From: an uncultured Pseudohongiella sp. | GTDB lineage: Bacteria > Pseudomonadota > Gammaproteobacteria > Pseudomonadales > Pseudohongiellaceae | Assembly: GCA_902591495.1 (NCBI GenBank) | Contig: CACJAW010000008.1 | Span: forward strand, 1-64,000 | DNA: 64,000 bases | Direction: 5' to 3' | Part shown: positions 10,475 to 20,560 of the stretch, piece by piece | How positions within the stretch are numbered: position 1 is the stretch's first letter | How the letters are laid out: the number at the start of each line of letters is the position of its first letter | Program-made: the position numbers and the translations under genes | The notes under the pieces: generated by a model | Seen by the model: the letters and a program-made list of their open reading frames with translations, nothing else | Databases searched by the model: none | Told to the model about the DNA's origin: nothing

Positions 10475-12739
10475 ATGATCGCCAAGAGCCCCATAGTAAA
10501 GCACCTCGTCTTGATTGGCGGAGGGCATAGCCACCTCGCAGTGTTGAAGCATCTTGGTATGCACCCTGTGCCGGGCTTAGCCGTCACACTAATTAGTCGA
10601 GACATCAAAGTTCCGTACTCGGGTTTACTTCCAGGTTTTATTTCCGGAATCTATGACGCCAATGAAATTTTTGTCGACTTTCGCCCATTAGCTCAGTTTG
10701 CCAAGGCAAGAATAATTCAGGCAGATATCAAGAATATTGATCTTAATGATAAAAAACTGATCTTACCTAATCGCCCAAATATTTCTTTTGACTTACTTTC
10801 CTTAAATATAGGTTCAGAGCCTAACTTAAGCATGGTGCCTGGTGCTCAAGATCATGCAATTGGGATCAAACCCCTGCCCGCTTTTTTGGAACTGTGGCCC
10901 CAATTACTTCAGAGGGCCATCAGTACCTTGACTCAAAAGGAACAATTTAAGTTTGCTATTGTAGGAGGTGGTCCAGCCAGCGTAGAGCTCGCATTCTCAA
11001 TACAGCATCGCATAGAAAACGACTTAAATTTGAAGAGCAAAGAAAAGTCAAATCTGCAGATTCAAATCATCAGCGCAGAAAAAACACTTCTGCAGTTTCA
11101 CAATAACAGAGTGCGAAGCTTTGCTGCTAAAGAACTTACTACTAGGAATATCGATATTTTACTTAAAAAGAAAATGTCTGCTTGCGAAAAAGGCATTATT
11201 GTTTGTGAAGATGAAACGGAGATAACAGCAGATGCGATAATATGTGCCACTGGCGCAAGCCTACCCTCTTGGCCGGCAGAGTGCGGCCTCGCTATCAGTC
11301 AGGACGGTTTTATTGAAGTAGATAGCTTCCTTAAATCAACCTCCCATGACTATGTTTTCGCAGCTGGCGACGCAGCGACTATCAAAGGACAAACAAGACC
11401 AAAGTCTGGGGTATATGCTGTGAGACAGGGACTTCCTTTGGCAAAAAACTTAATAAGACACGCGACGAGTAAACGCCTTAAAAAGTATAAACCACAAACT
11501 CATGCACTAGCATTAATGAGCATGGGCAATAAAACTGCGATCGCGTCAAGAAGCAAATTTTTCACACACGGAAAGGTTGCCTGGTTAATCAAAGACAGAA
11601 TCGATACGAATTTCGTTAAAAAGTATTCGAATTTACCTCAAATGAATCAAAACTTAGAACTCGCAAAAGGGCTTGTTGATAATAAAACTCAACAACTCCT
11701 TAAATCTCATGCAATGCGTTGCGCCGGCTGTGGCGCAAAAGTCGCTAACAGTGTGCTTCAAGACGTGCTTCATCAACTTCCCAATACCGAGAAACCGGAA
11801 ATCCTAACTAACTTTTCATCTGCAGAGGATGCCGCGTTAATTCAGCTAGGGGACAACAAAGTTCTTCTTCAAAGCGTTGACCAAATCAAAGCTTTCATAA
11901 ACGATCCATGGATTTTTGCCCGCATAGCCACGAACCATTGCTTAAGCGATATCTACGCAATGGGTTGCAAACCTCATTCCGCACTGGCGATTGTTGGTCT
12001 ACCATTTGCGTCAAAAGAGTATTCCCAATCAGAGTTACGTCAACTAATGCTCTCGTGTAGTGAAACACTGAAAGAGCAGAATTGTTCTCTTATTGGAGGG
12101 CACTCAGCGGAGTCAGAAGATTTAACTTTTGGCTTGTCTGTCAATGGATTTACAACTGAAGATAAGGTGCTCTGTAAAAATGGAATGCAAAAGGATGATG
12201 TCCTGATTTTGACAAAACCTCTAGGCTCTGGAACCCTCCTAGCGGCAGACATGCGCTCAAAAGCTTCACACTCAAATATTCAAGGTGCCTTAAACGCGAT
12301 GGCAATTTCAAACCAGGAGGCATCATCGATCCTGGTTAAGCTGAAGGCAACCGCCTGTACAGACATCACAGGTTTCGGTCTGGCAGGACATTTGTTAGAA
12401 ATGTTAGCCAAAGACAGAATCGAAGTTTCAATCAACTTGGATGATATACCAATTATGGATGGTGCAGTAAACAGTTTAAAACAGGGTATATTTAGTTCAC
12501 TGCATGAGGATAATCGCACAGTTTCTTCCTATATCTCCGGCCATAGCAACCTAAGCAAGATGCCCAAATACGAAATTCTTTTTGACCCTCAAACCTCTGG
12601 GGGGCTGCTTGCAAGCATTTCCTCTGAGTTGGCGGAAATTTGCGTAAATCAATTGATAGGAGCCGGATATCAAAGTACTCGCATCATTGGCAGAGTTCTT
12701 TGTAGTAATACAGAAGAGCCAAAGATCATAATTGAATAA
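10475..12739 (+). CDS. selD: Fused pyridine nucleotide-disulfide oxidoreductase (NDH-like) + selenide, water dikinase
   Basis: N-terminal 'LVLIGGGHSHLAVLKHLG' and second Rossmann 'FAIVGGGPASVELAF'; C-terminal 'MRCAGCGAKVANSVLQDVL', 'QSVDQIKAFINDPWIFARIATNHCLSDIYAMG' (SelD). Confidence 0.9.
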   Translation: MIAKSPIVKHLVLIGGGHSHLAVLKHLGMHPVPGLAVTLISRDIKVPYSGLLPGFISGIYDANEIFVDFRPLAQFAKARIIQADIKNIDLNDKKLILPNRPNISFDLLSLNIGSEPNLSMVPGAQDHAIGIKPLPAFLELWPQLLQRAISTLTQKEQFKFAIVGGGPASVELAFSIQHRIENDLNLKSKEKSNLQIQIISAEKTLLQFHNNRVRSFAAKELTTRNIDILLKKKMSACEKGIIVCEDETEITADAIICATGASLPSWPAECGLAISQDGFIEVDSFLKSTSHDYVFAAGDAATIKGQTRPKSGVYAVRQGLPLAKNLIRHATSKRLKKYKPQTHALALMSMGNKTAIASRSKFFTHGKVAWLIKDRIDTNFVKKYSNLPQMNQNLELAKGLVDNKTQQLLKSHAMRCAGCGAKVANSVLQDVLHQLPNTEKPEILTNFSSAEDAALIQLGDNKVLLQSVDQIKAFINDPWIFARIATNHCLSDIYAMGCKPHSALAIVGLPFASKEYSQSELRQLMLSCSETLKEQNCSLIGGHSAESEDLTFGLSVNGFTTEDKVLCKNGMQKDDVLILTKPLGSGTLLAADMRSKASHSNIQGALNAMAISNQEASSILVKLKATACTDITGFGLAGHLLEMLAKDRIEVSINLDDIPIMDGAVNSLKQGIFSSLHEDNRTVSSYISGHSNLSKMPKYEILFDPQTSGGLLASISSELAEICVNQLIGAGYQSTRIIGRVLCSNTEEPKIIIE

Positions 12740-12814
12740 TTGAATAACCGCATAATTCTCGATCAAAAGGAATGAGCTCAAAAAGCCTAGAGTAATATTT
12801 TGCTTTTAGAAACT

Positions 12815-13864
12815 TTATTGGAGTTTAGCTTTTCTCTGAGTTTCATTTAGTTTTGCAAGTTCTGCAACTGAACTATAGAAAACTTCCAAATCATCATCAC
12901 TTTGCTTTAACAGCTTTTCAAAGTTCGGTACCAAATCGTTGTACGAAGTCACTGTCGAAAGTTGTGCATTATTTAAGGAATTTGCAAACCATGATTCGTA
13001 TCCGCCGCCACTCCCCCATTCTTCCGACAAAAGAAAAAACTCTTGTCTAAGTTTGTTCTGAAGTTCCTGTTTTTTTCTACGCTTTAAAGTATCTGGCAAA
13101 TCATCTTCGTACAATATACTCAATGTGTCTCGATAACTCGTAACTAGGTCGACAAACTGCTGCCTCTGGAGTTGACGTGAGTTTATCCGGCCGATAGTGT
13201 CAGTCTGTCCTAGCGATGATAACCAGCGACGAAGACCCTCATTCTCAACAACTGTCGCAAAACTTTCATTGAATGTGGTATCACCAGGAATGTATACAAC
13301 TTGATGTGCGAGTTCGTGAAAAATTAGACGAGCGAGCTGATTACTTGAGCGATTTATAATAGTGCTAGTAATAGGGTCATCAAACCACCCAAGGGTCGAG
13401 TACGCTGCGACACCACCCGTATAAACATCAAATCCTTGATTTTCCAGATTTTTTGCATATCGCAATGCTCGATCCTTTGAGAAATAACCACGGTAGGATA
13501 CGCATCCAGCAAAAGGGTAACACCACGTCGAAGGTTTTGTGGAGAATTCTGGCGCAGCAAATACATTCCATACTAGGTAATCTCGCTCCACGTCTACATA
13601 GCTTGAATAGTTATCTCCAACGGGCAGTCCAAGATTAACTTCTGCGAAATTCTTTATTCTCTCAATGTCTTCAAATTTATGTTTTAGATCTTCGGAAATA
13701 TTTCTAGCTGATACTAATTCATTGATATTTTGTCGCTGCAGAATAAGACCCAACTGACCTTGTGCTGCTTGCGAGTAGTAACCAATCGTCTCACATGAAA
13801 TCATCACTACAGAGAACAGTAGGTAAAAACCTAACTTTATCAATTGAATTATTTTGACATCCAT
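12815..13864 (-). CDS. Predicted aminopeptidase (putative zinc peptidase, PF10023-like)
   Basis: 'GYYSQAAQGQLGLI', 'RLIFHELAHQVVYIPGDTTFNESFATVVENEGLRRW' (HExxH ... E). Confidence 0.85.
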   Translation of the reverse strand: MDVKIIQLIKLGFYLLFSVVMISCETIGYYSQAAQGQLGLILQRQNINELVSARNISEDLKHKFEDIERIKNFAEVNLGLPVGDNYSSYVDVERDYLVWNVFAAPEFSTKPSTWCYPFAGCVSYRGYFSKDRALRYAKNLENQGFDVYTGGVAAYSTLGWFDDPITSTIINRSSNQLARLIFHELAHQVVYIPGDTTFNESFATVVENEGLRRWLSSLGQTDTIGRINSRQLQRQQFVDLVTSYRDTLSILYEDDLPDTLKRRKKQELQNKLRQEFFLLSEEWGSGGGYESWFANSLNNAQLSTVTSYNDLVPNFEKLLKQSDDDLEVFYSSVAELAKLNETQRKAKLQ

Positions 13865-13889
13865 CGTCGCAAAACTACTTAAGATTTTC

Positions 13890-14669
13890 TTATTTTTGAA
13901 TCAATTCAATCTGAAACAAATTAGACCAATGCTTACCAGTAACAAATAACCTTTCTAATTGCTCATCCCAAGCTATTCCGTTTAACACTGCCTCCCTGCT
14001 GCCCAGATCAGTTTCATTGCTGAGTCCTGTTAAGTCGACTAATGCAGCTACTATGCCAGTTTCAGGGTTAATCCTAGCGATAAAATCGGTTTGCCAGATA
14101 TTGGCCCAGATTTCTCCATTTATATATTCAAGTTCATTCAGATTGGCTAGGGGGTTTCCTCTTAAAGTGACTGTTATTGTTTTTGTCCGAGAAAATGACT
14201 CAGGATCTAAAAAGTAAAGCGAACTACTTCCATCGCTAAGAATTAACTCCGTTCCATTGAATGCCAATCCCCAGCCCTCGGTTGAGTTATAATATGTATC
14301 AATCGGTTCAAAGTTGCTCTTATCCCACACAAATACAATGTGAGACTGCCAGGTTAACTGATAAATCCTATCGCCAACTATCTCTATTCCTTCCCCAAAA
14401 TAGCGACGACTGAGATTTTTACTCATGAGCACTGTTGAATCGTCCAAATTAATTTTGCTGAGAGAAGACTGGCCCCTCTTGCCGGTCCCTTCGAAGAGAT
14501 AACCATCATGGAAGATCAAGCCCTGAGTGAATGCCTCTATATCATGCGGGTAAGTGTTTAAAATCCTATACCCATATTCAGAGACCAAATTTTGTGCAAA
14601 CACAGTGCTTAAGCCAGAATAAAAGATAAGGACTAATATGGTTTTTTTCACAACCTTCACAAATTTCAT
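13890..14669 (-). CDS. Glutaminyl-peptide cyclotransferase-like (glutamine cyclotransferase family)
   Basis: 'YPHDIEAFTQGLIFHDGYLFEGTGKRGQSSL', 'LNELEYINGEIWANIWQTDFIARINPETG'. Confidence 0.85.
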   Translation of the reverse strand: MKFVKVVKKTILVLIFYSGLSTVFAQNLVSEYGYRILNTYPHDIEAFTQGLIFHDGYLFEGTGKRGQSSLSKINLDDSTVLMSKNLSRRYFGEGIEIVGDRIYQLTWQSHIVFVWDKSNFEPIDTYYNSTEGWGLAFNGTELILSDGSSSLYFLDPESFSRTKTITVTLRGNPLANLNELEYINGEIWANIWQTDFIARINPETGIVAALVDLTGLSNETDLGSREAVLNGIAWDEQLERLFVTGKHWSNLFQIELIQK

Positions 14670-14719
14670 ATTTAGGATAATATAAGCTTAATAGAATAAA
14701 AGTAAAACGGGTTTCAACA

Positions 14720-15067
14720 ATGCCTAAAGACTGCCTTTTTTGTAAAATTATTTCAGGCGAAATACCATCGACTGAAGTCTACCGCGATGAAGAAATTTTT
14801 GCATTTGAAGATATAAATCCCGCTGCTCCCACTCATATACTTGTCATACCCATAAAGCACATTCAAGATATTAGTTCGGCAACCATCGAAGACCAAGAAA
14901 CTATGGGCAAATTGTTGCTGGTCGCAAATAAGATTGCGGAAGATAAAGGTCTAACAAAAGATGGTTTTAGGTACGTAATTAATACCGGGGCGTACGGTGG
15001 GCAAACCGTTTTTCATCTTCATTTGCACATCCTCGGTGGTCGGAGTTTAGGATGGCCACCGGGTTAA
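14720..15067 (+). CDS. Histidine triad (HIT) family protein
   Basis: 'CLFCKIISGEIPSTEVY', 'GGQTVFHLHLHILGGR' (HxHxH). Confidence 0.93.
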   Translation: MPKDCLFCKIISGEIPSTEVYRDEEIFAFEDINPAAPTHILVIPIKHIQDISSATIEDQETMGKLLLVANKIAEDKGLTKDGFRYVINTGAYGGQTVFHLHLHILGGRSLGWPPG

Positions 15068-16164
15068 TCCAGCAGTGCCTGTAATGAAGCTTCAGTTGCT
15101 TCAAAAACACCCCTCTCTGTTATTATTCCGGTGACAAGCTCAGCAGGGGTAACATCGAAAGCAAAGTTCTGTGTGCTTGTCCCATCTTCACAAATTCTAA
15201 CAGAGATTGGTTCTTTTGCAGCGCTGATCCCATGAACAAAACTTATCTCCTCCCCGGACCTCTCTTCAATTGGAATAGAGCCAACACCTGTCAGTAAATT
15301 AAAATCGATGGAAGACACGGGGACTGCAGCATAAAACGGAACACCGTTAGCTCGAGCAGCCAAAGCCTTTAGATAGGTTCCGATTTTGTTACAGACGTCA
15401 CCATTAGCAGCTGTCCGGTCGGAGCCAACCAAGCAAACGTCAACCTGTCCGGTTTGCATTAGATGGCCACCAGCATTATCGACAATTAAAGTATGAGGAA
15501 TGCCCTTTTTGGAAAGCTCCCAACATGTCAGTGAAGCCCCTTGATTTCTGGGCCTTGTCTCATCAACCCAAACATGCACGGGAATACCATGATCAGACGC
15601 CTTGTAAATGACGGACATTGCCGTCCCCCAATCGACTGCCGCAAGCGCTCCAGCGTTGCAGTGCGTGAGAATATTCAGGTATCTCTGAGAGTTTTTTCGA
15701 CTCTCCCAAAGCTCCCGCAAAATAGGAGCGCCCGCGTTCCCGATGGATTCGCAAATTAAAATGTCTTCTTTCTCTATGAGTTGGCATTGCTCCAATGCCT
15801 TATCTGCGATATCAATGGACTGCTCTTGAGAGAGATCTTCTTTCATTCTCTCCAAAGCCCATTTTAAATTAATTGCTGTTGGTCGAGTCTCCAATAGCTT
15901 TGAACAGGCTTGCTGAAGACTATCCGGATTTTTTCTTAGCGAGAGGTAGACGCCATAGGCCGCCGTAACGCCAATAAGCGGTGCTCCTCGGACTTTCATA
16001 CCGCAAATCGCATCACACACTTCCGAGAGAGTATTCAGTTCAACAATTACAAATTCATGCGGAAGCAGTGTTTGATCAATAATTTTTACGGAATCACAAT
16101 CAAGGTCATACCAGATACTTTGCACATGCTCCCCAGCTATTTTCATTTTAACTTCCAACGACAA
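15064..16164 (-). CDS. mtnA: S-methyl-5-thioribose-1-phosphate isomerase
   Basis: 'GMKVRGAPLIGVTAAYG', 'THCNAGALAAVDWGTAMSVIY', 'VDETRPRNQGASLTCWEL', 'VGSDRTAANGDVCNKIGTY'. Confidence 0.93.
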   Translation of the reverse strand: MSLEVKMKIAGEHVQSIWYDLDCDSVKIIDQTLLPHEFVIVELNTLSEVCDAICGMKVRGAPLIGVTAAYGVYLSLRKNPDSLQQACSKLLETRPTAINLKWALERMKEDLSQEQSIDIADKALEQCQLIEKEDILICESIGNAGAPILRELWESRKNSQRYLNILTHCNAGALAAVDWGTAMSVIYKASDHGIPVHVWVDETRPRNQGASLTCWELSKKGIPHTLIVDNAGGHLMQTGQVDVCLVGSDRTAANGDVCNKIGTYLKALAARANGVPFYAAVPVSSIDFNLLTGVGSIPIEERSGEEISFVHGISAAKEPISVRICEDGTSTQNFAFDVTPAELVTGIITERGVFEATEASLQALLD

Positions 16165-16182
16165 AGATATTGACAGCTCAAC

Positions 16183-18162
16183 TCAAATTACTCGCTCATT
16201 TCCCCCATCAATGGGGATTTGTGATCCCGTCGTCATATTCAAATCAACCCCTGCAAATAATGCTGCCGCTCTAGCCACATCGCTTGAGCTAACTTCCTGC
16301 TTCAATATATTTGATTTCTTGTATTCATCAACGGTTTTGCCATACATCGAGGCACGGGTTTTTAGCGTCTCATCATCCCAAATCCCAGTATCATAGACGG
16401 CGTTGGGGTGAAGAATGTTGATCCGAATTCCGTGCTCGCCCAACTCCATTGAAGCCACCCTGGCAAACTGAGTGAGACCGGCTTTTGCAACTGAATAGGC
16501 CGCCGCCCCGGGCCCCGGAGCAGGTACATTCTTTGACGCCATAATTACCACGGACGGATCAAAACCTTGTTTTAAATAGGGAACACAGGCTCGCACCACT
16601 TTCATGTGGGAGGTCAAATTCACATCCAAGGATGACGCCCAATTTTTGTCGCATATGGATTCGACGTTTTGACTCGTAGAAAAAATTCCAGCATTGCTAA
16701 TTAGGACATCTACCCCGCCAAAATGTTGCACCCCTCGCTCTAACGAAGCTTGTATTTCTCTTTCATCCGTTACGTCACATTGATTCGTTAATATTGTAGG
16801 CTCATTAAACATTTCATGTACCTTCGGATCGATATCAAGCGCTATTACAGCTGAACCTCTATCGCTCATTTCTCGGACACACGCTGCACCTATTCCAGAT
16901 GCAGCTCCTGTTACGAGAGTAACCTTACCCTCAAAGGGTGGTCGTCTCTTCTGAGAATTCAGTTTAGCTTGCTCAAGCTCCCAATATTCCACCTCAAACA
17001 GTTTTTCCATCGGTAAAGCCTTCCAACCTCCAAGCGCCTCACCTATTTGGATGGCATTTATTGTATGGCTAACAATGTCACTGACTATTTCCAAACGTTT
17101 AACATTGTCCGCAAAATAAGCTAAGCCTTTCCCTCGCCAAGCCGCAAAGCGTGGCATCGTATCGAGCATTTGTAGCCCCTCTGTTCTATGTTGCAAGAAG
17201 TAATTCTTATACTTTTCACTGAAGCTTTGAAGCCCAAAACTTGTTGTAGAATCCAACATCGCACCAAATACCTTCGTATGAATCGAATGATCTGGTGTGA
17301 GCGGTCCGCGCGAAATGAGGTCGCTACAAAGCTCTAACTCTGAAAAACCAACAGCTTTTTCGGAACTATCAAGCCGAGTCACAACAGCTCCTCCGAAAAG
17401 ACCTCCTGCAATTTTTCTAATTTTCGCTAGCTGCAGATAATCATTTTTTTTGATCACTGCCTTGGCCTTGGCAATCGTATTTATGTCTGTTTGCCCAATC
17501 AGGAATTTCTCTGCTGAATCAACTAATTCAATCATGTTGTCATAACTTGTCTTCGCATCATCGGCAAAAGTAAATACTCCATGATTGAGAAGGACAATCC
17601 CTTTAACTGCTGACCAATCGATTTCTCTCGTTGACGCAGCTATCTGCTTTGCCAAAATAAACCCTGGCATAACATAAGGTAATACCAAGACCTCATTCCC
17701 AAAAAGGTGCGTAATATCCTCTTTACCTTTTGATGAATTACTCATCGTAACGACTGCATCTGCATGCGTATGATCTACAAATTTAAAAGGAATCAAAGCA
17801 TGTAGAATAGCCTCAACCGATGGGTTTGGATCTAACGGATTAATTAAGGACAGTCGTAATTGTGACATCATCTCAGTATCAGAAAGCGAATCCAACTCAC
17901 TAAGTTTTAGTAAGTGATCCAATCTTGTAGCTGGGAAGCCAGCTTTCTCGATTGAACGCAGATCCCAACCAGAACCTTTGATAAACATAACGGTTTCTTT
18001 TTTTCGAAAAATTGACTCGACAGTCCCCTTTAAAGAGGTGTTACCACCACCATGCAGAACGAGGTCTTCCTCCGCCCCTAGAAGATTCGAAGTGTATACT
18101 CTCAAAGCTAAGTCATCTTCAGCGATGCTGTCGGCGAAAGATTGGTCCCAACGGTTTTTCAT
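16183..18162 (-). CDS. Bifunctional class II aldolase / short-chain dehydrogenase (RhaD-ADH type architecture)
   Basis: N-terminal aldolase/adducin domain 'VLHGGGNTSLKG', 'FVDHTHADAVVTM'; C-terminal SDR 'VTLVTGAASGIGAACVREM' and 'YSVAKAG'. Confidence 0.88.
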   Translation of the reverse strand: MKNRWDQSFADSIAEDDLALRVYTSNLLGAEEDLVLHGGGNTSLKGTVESIFRKKETVMFIKGSGWDLRSIEKAGFPATRLDHLLKLSELDSLSDTEMMSQLRLSLINPLDPNPSVEAILHALIPFKFVDHTHADAVVTMSNSSKGKEDITHLFGNEVLVLPYVMPGFILAKQIAASTREIDWSAVKGIVLLNHGVFTFADDAKTSYDNMIELVDSAEKFLIGQTDINTIAKAKAVIKKNDYLQLAKIRKIAGGLFGGAVVTRLDSSEKAVGFSELELCSDLISRGPLTPDHSIHTKVFGAMLDSTTSFGLQSFSEKYKNYFLQHRTEGLQMLDTMPRFAAWRGKGLAYFADNVKRLEIVSDIVSHTINAIQIGEALGGWKALPMEKLFEVEYWELEQAKLNSQKRRPPFEGKVTLVTGAASGIGAACVREMSDRGSAVIALDIDPKVHEMFNEPTILTNQCDVTDEREIQASLERGVQHFGGVDVLISNAGIFSTSQNVESICDKNWASSLDVNLTSHMKVVRACVPYLKQGFDPSVVIMASKNVPAPGPGAAAYSVAKAGLTQFARVASMELGEHGIRINILHPNAVYDTGIWDDETLKTRASMYGKTVDEYKKSNILKQEVSSSDVARAAALFAGVDLNMTTGSQIPIDGGNERVI

Positions 18163-18194
18163 AACTAGACTCTTCAGCAATAACGGCCGCAAAC

Positions 18195-18229
18195 AAAAAA
18201 CGCACCATCTTACGAGGGTGCGTTTTTTT
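18195..18229. terminator. Rho-independent terminator following the exbD-like gene
   Basis: AAAAAACGCACC / GGTGCGTTTTTT perfect stem with flanking A and T tracts. Confidence 0.75.
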
Positions 18230-18245
18230 GAATAAGTTGATAACT

Positions 18246-18665
18246 CTAATTTGGTTCGACAATCGAGATATTTGCCATACCAGCCTGCCTCGCTGAATCC
18301 ATGATTAAGACTAACGTCGAAACATCAGAATCATGATCTGGCTGAATAATCACAGATGCTGCAGGGTTCTCTGCTTTCAGTTGATCAATATTCGATCGAA
18401 TCTGAGTAGGAATAATAGGTCGAGGATTTCCATTAAGAATAATTTCGTTATTCGCACCTATCTCAAACAAAATATTCTTCTTATCGTTATCTTCGGGAGG
18501 GGTGTCATTATTATTGTTATCACTACTGGCGGCGCTTATAGATGTCTCAGAGAGAAAAGTAGCAGTCACGACAAAAAAAATCAGTAATATGAACACCACA
18601 TCAAGCATCGGTGTGAGATCAATTTTTGCATCGTCTTCAGATTTTCGGCCAGCTATCTTTTTCAT
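18246..18665 (-). CDS. ExbD/TolR family biopolymer transporter
   Basis: 'DAKIDLTPMLDVVFILLIFFVVTATF' signature. Confidence 0.88.
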   Translation of the reverse strand: MKKIAGRKSEDDAKIDLTPMLDVVFILLIFFVVTATFLSETSISAASSDNNNNDTPPEDNDKKNILFEIGANNEIILNGNPRPIIPTQIRSNIDQLKAENPAASVIIQPDHDSDVSTLVLIMDSARQAGMANISIVEPN

Positions 18666-18846
18666 ACTTTGTTATCCATCTTAATATCTTTATTATTCAA
18701 ATCTATCTTCAACTCTCTCAAGTATAACAGCCAGCTGCGCATAATCAAATTTCAGATTTTTAAATAAAAAAGTTATTTATATCAGATGCTTATCAAATTT
18801 CATCTGAAAAGAAGTTATTCTAATTTACAATCTTTAAAAGCATCCA

Positions 18847-19434
18847 TCATTTTTTTAAAGAGTCTATTGAGTGTTTCACCAACATTTTTAGCTGCTTTGT
18901 TTCTCTACCAGATCGAGAATTAATTCGAATACCATAGAGTGTATTCATTAGTACATCCGCAGCAAAATCAATACCTAGCCCTTTTTTAAGTTTTTTATTA
19001 GCTTTAGCTTCACTTAATCGCACCAAAAACTCTTTACGTATTAGCATCAACGAATCTCGAACGAGCTTTCGGAGAACCCTGTTTTGATTAACACTCTCAC
19101 ACAAAGAATTGACTAACATGCAGCCCATTGCTCGTTGTTTCTGAGATACATTTGATATAGTTTCCTCAAAATACGCTTCAATAGCGTTCCAACAGCTTAA
19201 ATTTTCATCTCTTAGAGAACTTTCAATCTGTTTCTGAACGATCATATTATAATGTTCGACACATACCCTGAAAAACGTATCCTTGTCCCCAAACGAATTA
19301 TAAAGGGTGCCCCTGTTAATGCCTGTGCAATCCAAAAGCTTTCTAACAGAGCTCGCTTCATAACCTTCTTTCCAGAATTGTTCCATCGCATTAGTTAATA
19401 CTTTATCCTCATCAAACTCAACAGGTCTTGCCAT
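18847..19434 (-). CDS. TetR/AcrR family transcriptional regulator
   Basis: HTH 'GYEASSVRKLLDCTGINRGTLYNSFGDKDTFFRVCVEHY'. Confidence 0.9.
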   Translation of the reverse strand: MARPVEFDEDKVLTNAMEQFWKEGYEASSVRKLLDCTGINRGTLYNSFGDKDTFFRVCVEHYNMIVQKQIESSLRDENLSCWNAIEAYFEETISNVSQKQRAMGCMLVNSLCESVNQNRVLRKLVRDSLMLIRKEFLVRLSEAKANKKLKKGLGIDFAADVLMNTLYGIRINSRSGRETKQLKMLVKHSIDSLKK

Positions 19435-19701
19435 AATTTATACTCAGCAACTTACATAGATTCTTTTTGATGACACTTAAACTTTCAAGGAACTAAATGA
19501 ATCAAGCTCATCGTGTGAGAATATTGTATTACAGTATATTACGATTTACATCACGCTCTGTATTTTTTTTAAAACCAGAATAGTTGGGCTAAAATTATCT
19601 GTAGAAGATACGTAAAGTAACACCTATGTGCACCTTAGGAGAGCACGCAGATAATTCATATAAAAATTTGTAACTTAGAAAATATCCAGGATTAGCGGTG
19701 T

Positions 19702-20448
19702 CTAACTCATCCGCAAAATAGAAACGACAAAACCAATAACTCCACCGAACGCGCAACCCCACACGACCAACCAACCGAGATGCTTGTGGATCATTGTTTG
19801 CACAATCTCCTTCACCATTTGGGGTGTCAACTGATCCAAGCGCTGATCGATAATCGAAGCAACTTTTTCACGGATGGTATCATCACTTAGCCCATTGGAA
19901 AGCTGGCTCTTAATTTTATCTAACAAATCAGAATCTGCAAAAGCGGATTGAAAATAGTCTCTCATCTTATTTGAGAACGGCACCTTTAAGGGGTCTAGAG
20001 CGTCTTTTCCTCCAATCATGCTAATCATATTTCCAAAAGTAGAGGCCATGATAACCTCCACTAATGAGTCAAATGCGTTGTCTAAATCCAACTCACCCAG
20101 GATTTCATTCAACCGAGATCTAAATAATTCTGAACTTGCTTTCCCCTCACCAAAGAAAGCACTTAGATCAGCTTTTTCAAAGAACTGCTCTATGATTAAA
20201 GCCCTTATACCAAGCTTAAATTCTTCAAATCGTATTTGCACTACTCCCGACCCGTATAAGCCAGGTACACGTTCGAATAACATATGAACTGCAAGCCAAT
20301 TAGTCAGACCGCCAGATAAGGCAAATAGCCCTGTATCCAAGGCAAACCTTGCATAAGGCGCAGGCAAAACTGTTCCTAAAACAATAAAAAAAACAGCAAT
20401 CAAATTGCTTAAAAGACTTTTATTGATAGTGCTACTCCAAAGCTTCAT
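19702..20448 (-). CDS. DUF445 family membrane protein
   Basis: 'GGLTNWLAVHMLFERVPGLYGSGVVQIRFEEFKLGIRALIIEQFF'; start at MKLWSS. Confidence 0.75.
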   Translation of the reverse strand: MKLWSSTINKSLLSNLIAVFFIVLGTVLPAPYARFALDTGLFALSGGLTNWLAVHMLFERVPGLYGSGVVQIRFEEFKLGIRALIIEQFFEKADLSAFFGEGKASSELFRSRLNEILGELDLDNAFDSLVEVIMASTFGNMISMIGGKDALDPLKVPFSNKMRDYFQSAFADSDLLDKIKSQLSNGLSDDTIREKVASIIDQRLDQLTPQMVKEIVQTMIHKHLGWLVVWGCAFGGVIGFVVSILRMS

Positions 20449-20560
20449 ACTTAGCGGACTTATGATAGTTGAAGCTACTTGCAAGGGGCAAGTGCAGAGA
20501 CCATCTAAAAAGAGTCTTATGATCTGCGCACGATCTCGAATATGATAATGTAACAGTGAT

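Noticed and set aside
11731-11745. Possible selenocysteine codon in SelD
   Set aside because: The active-site position is TGT (Cys) in 'tgcgccggctgtggcgcaaaa'; no in-frame TGA.
14720-16164. HIT and mtnA stop codons overlap by 4 bp as convergent genes
   Set aside because: Simple compact convergent gene arrangement; no further signal.
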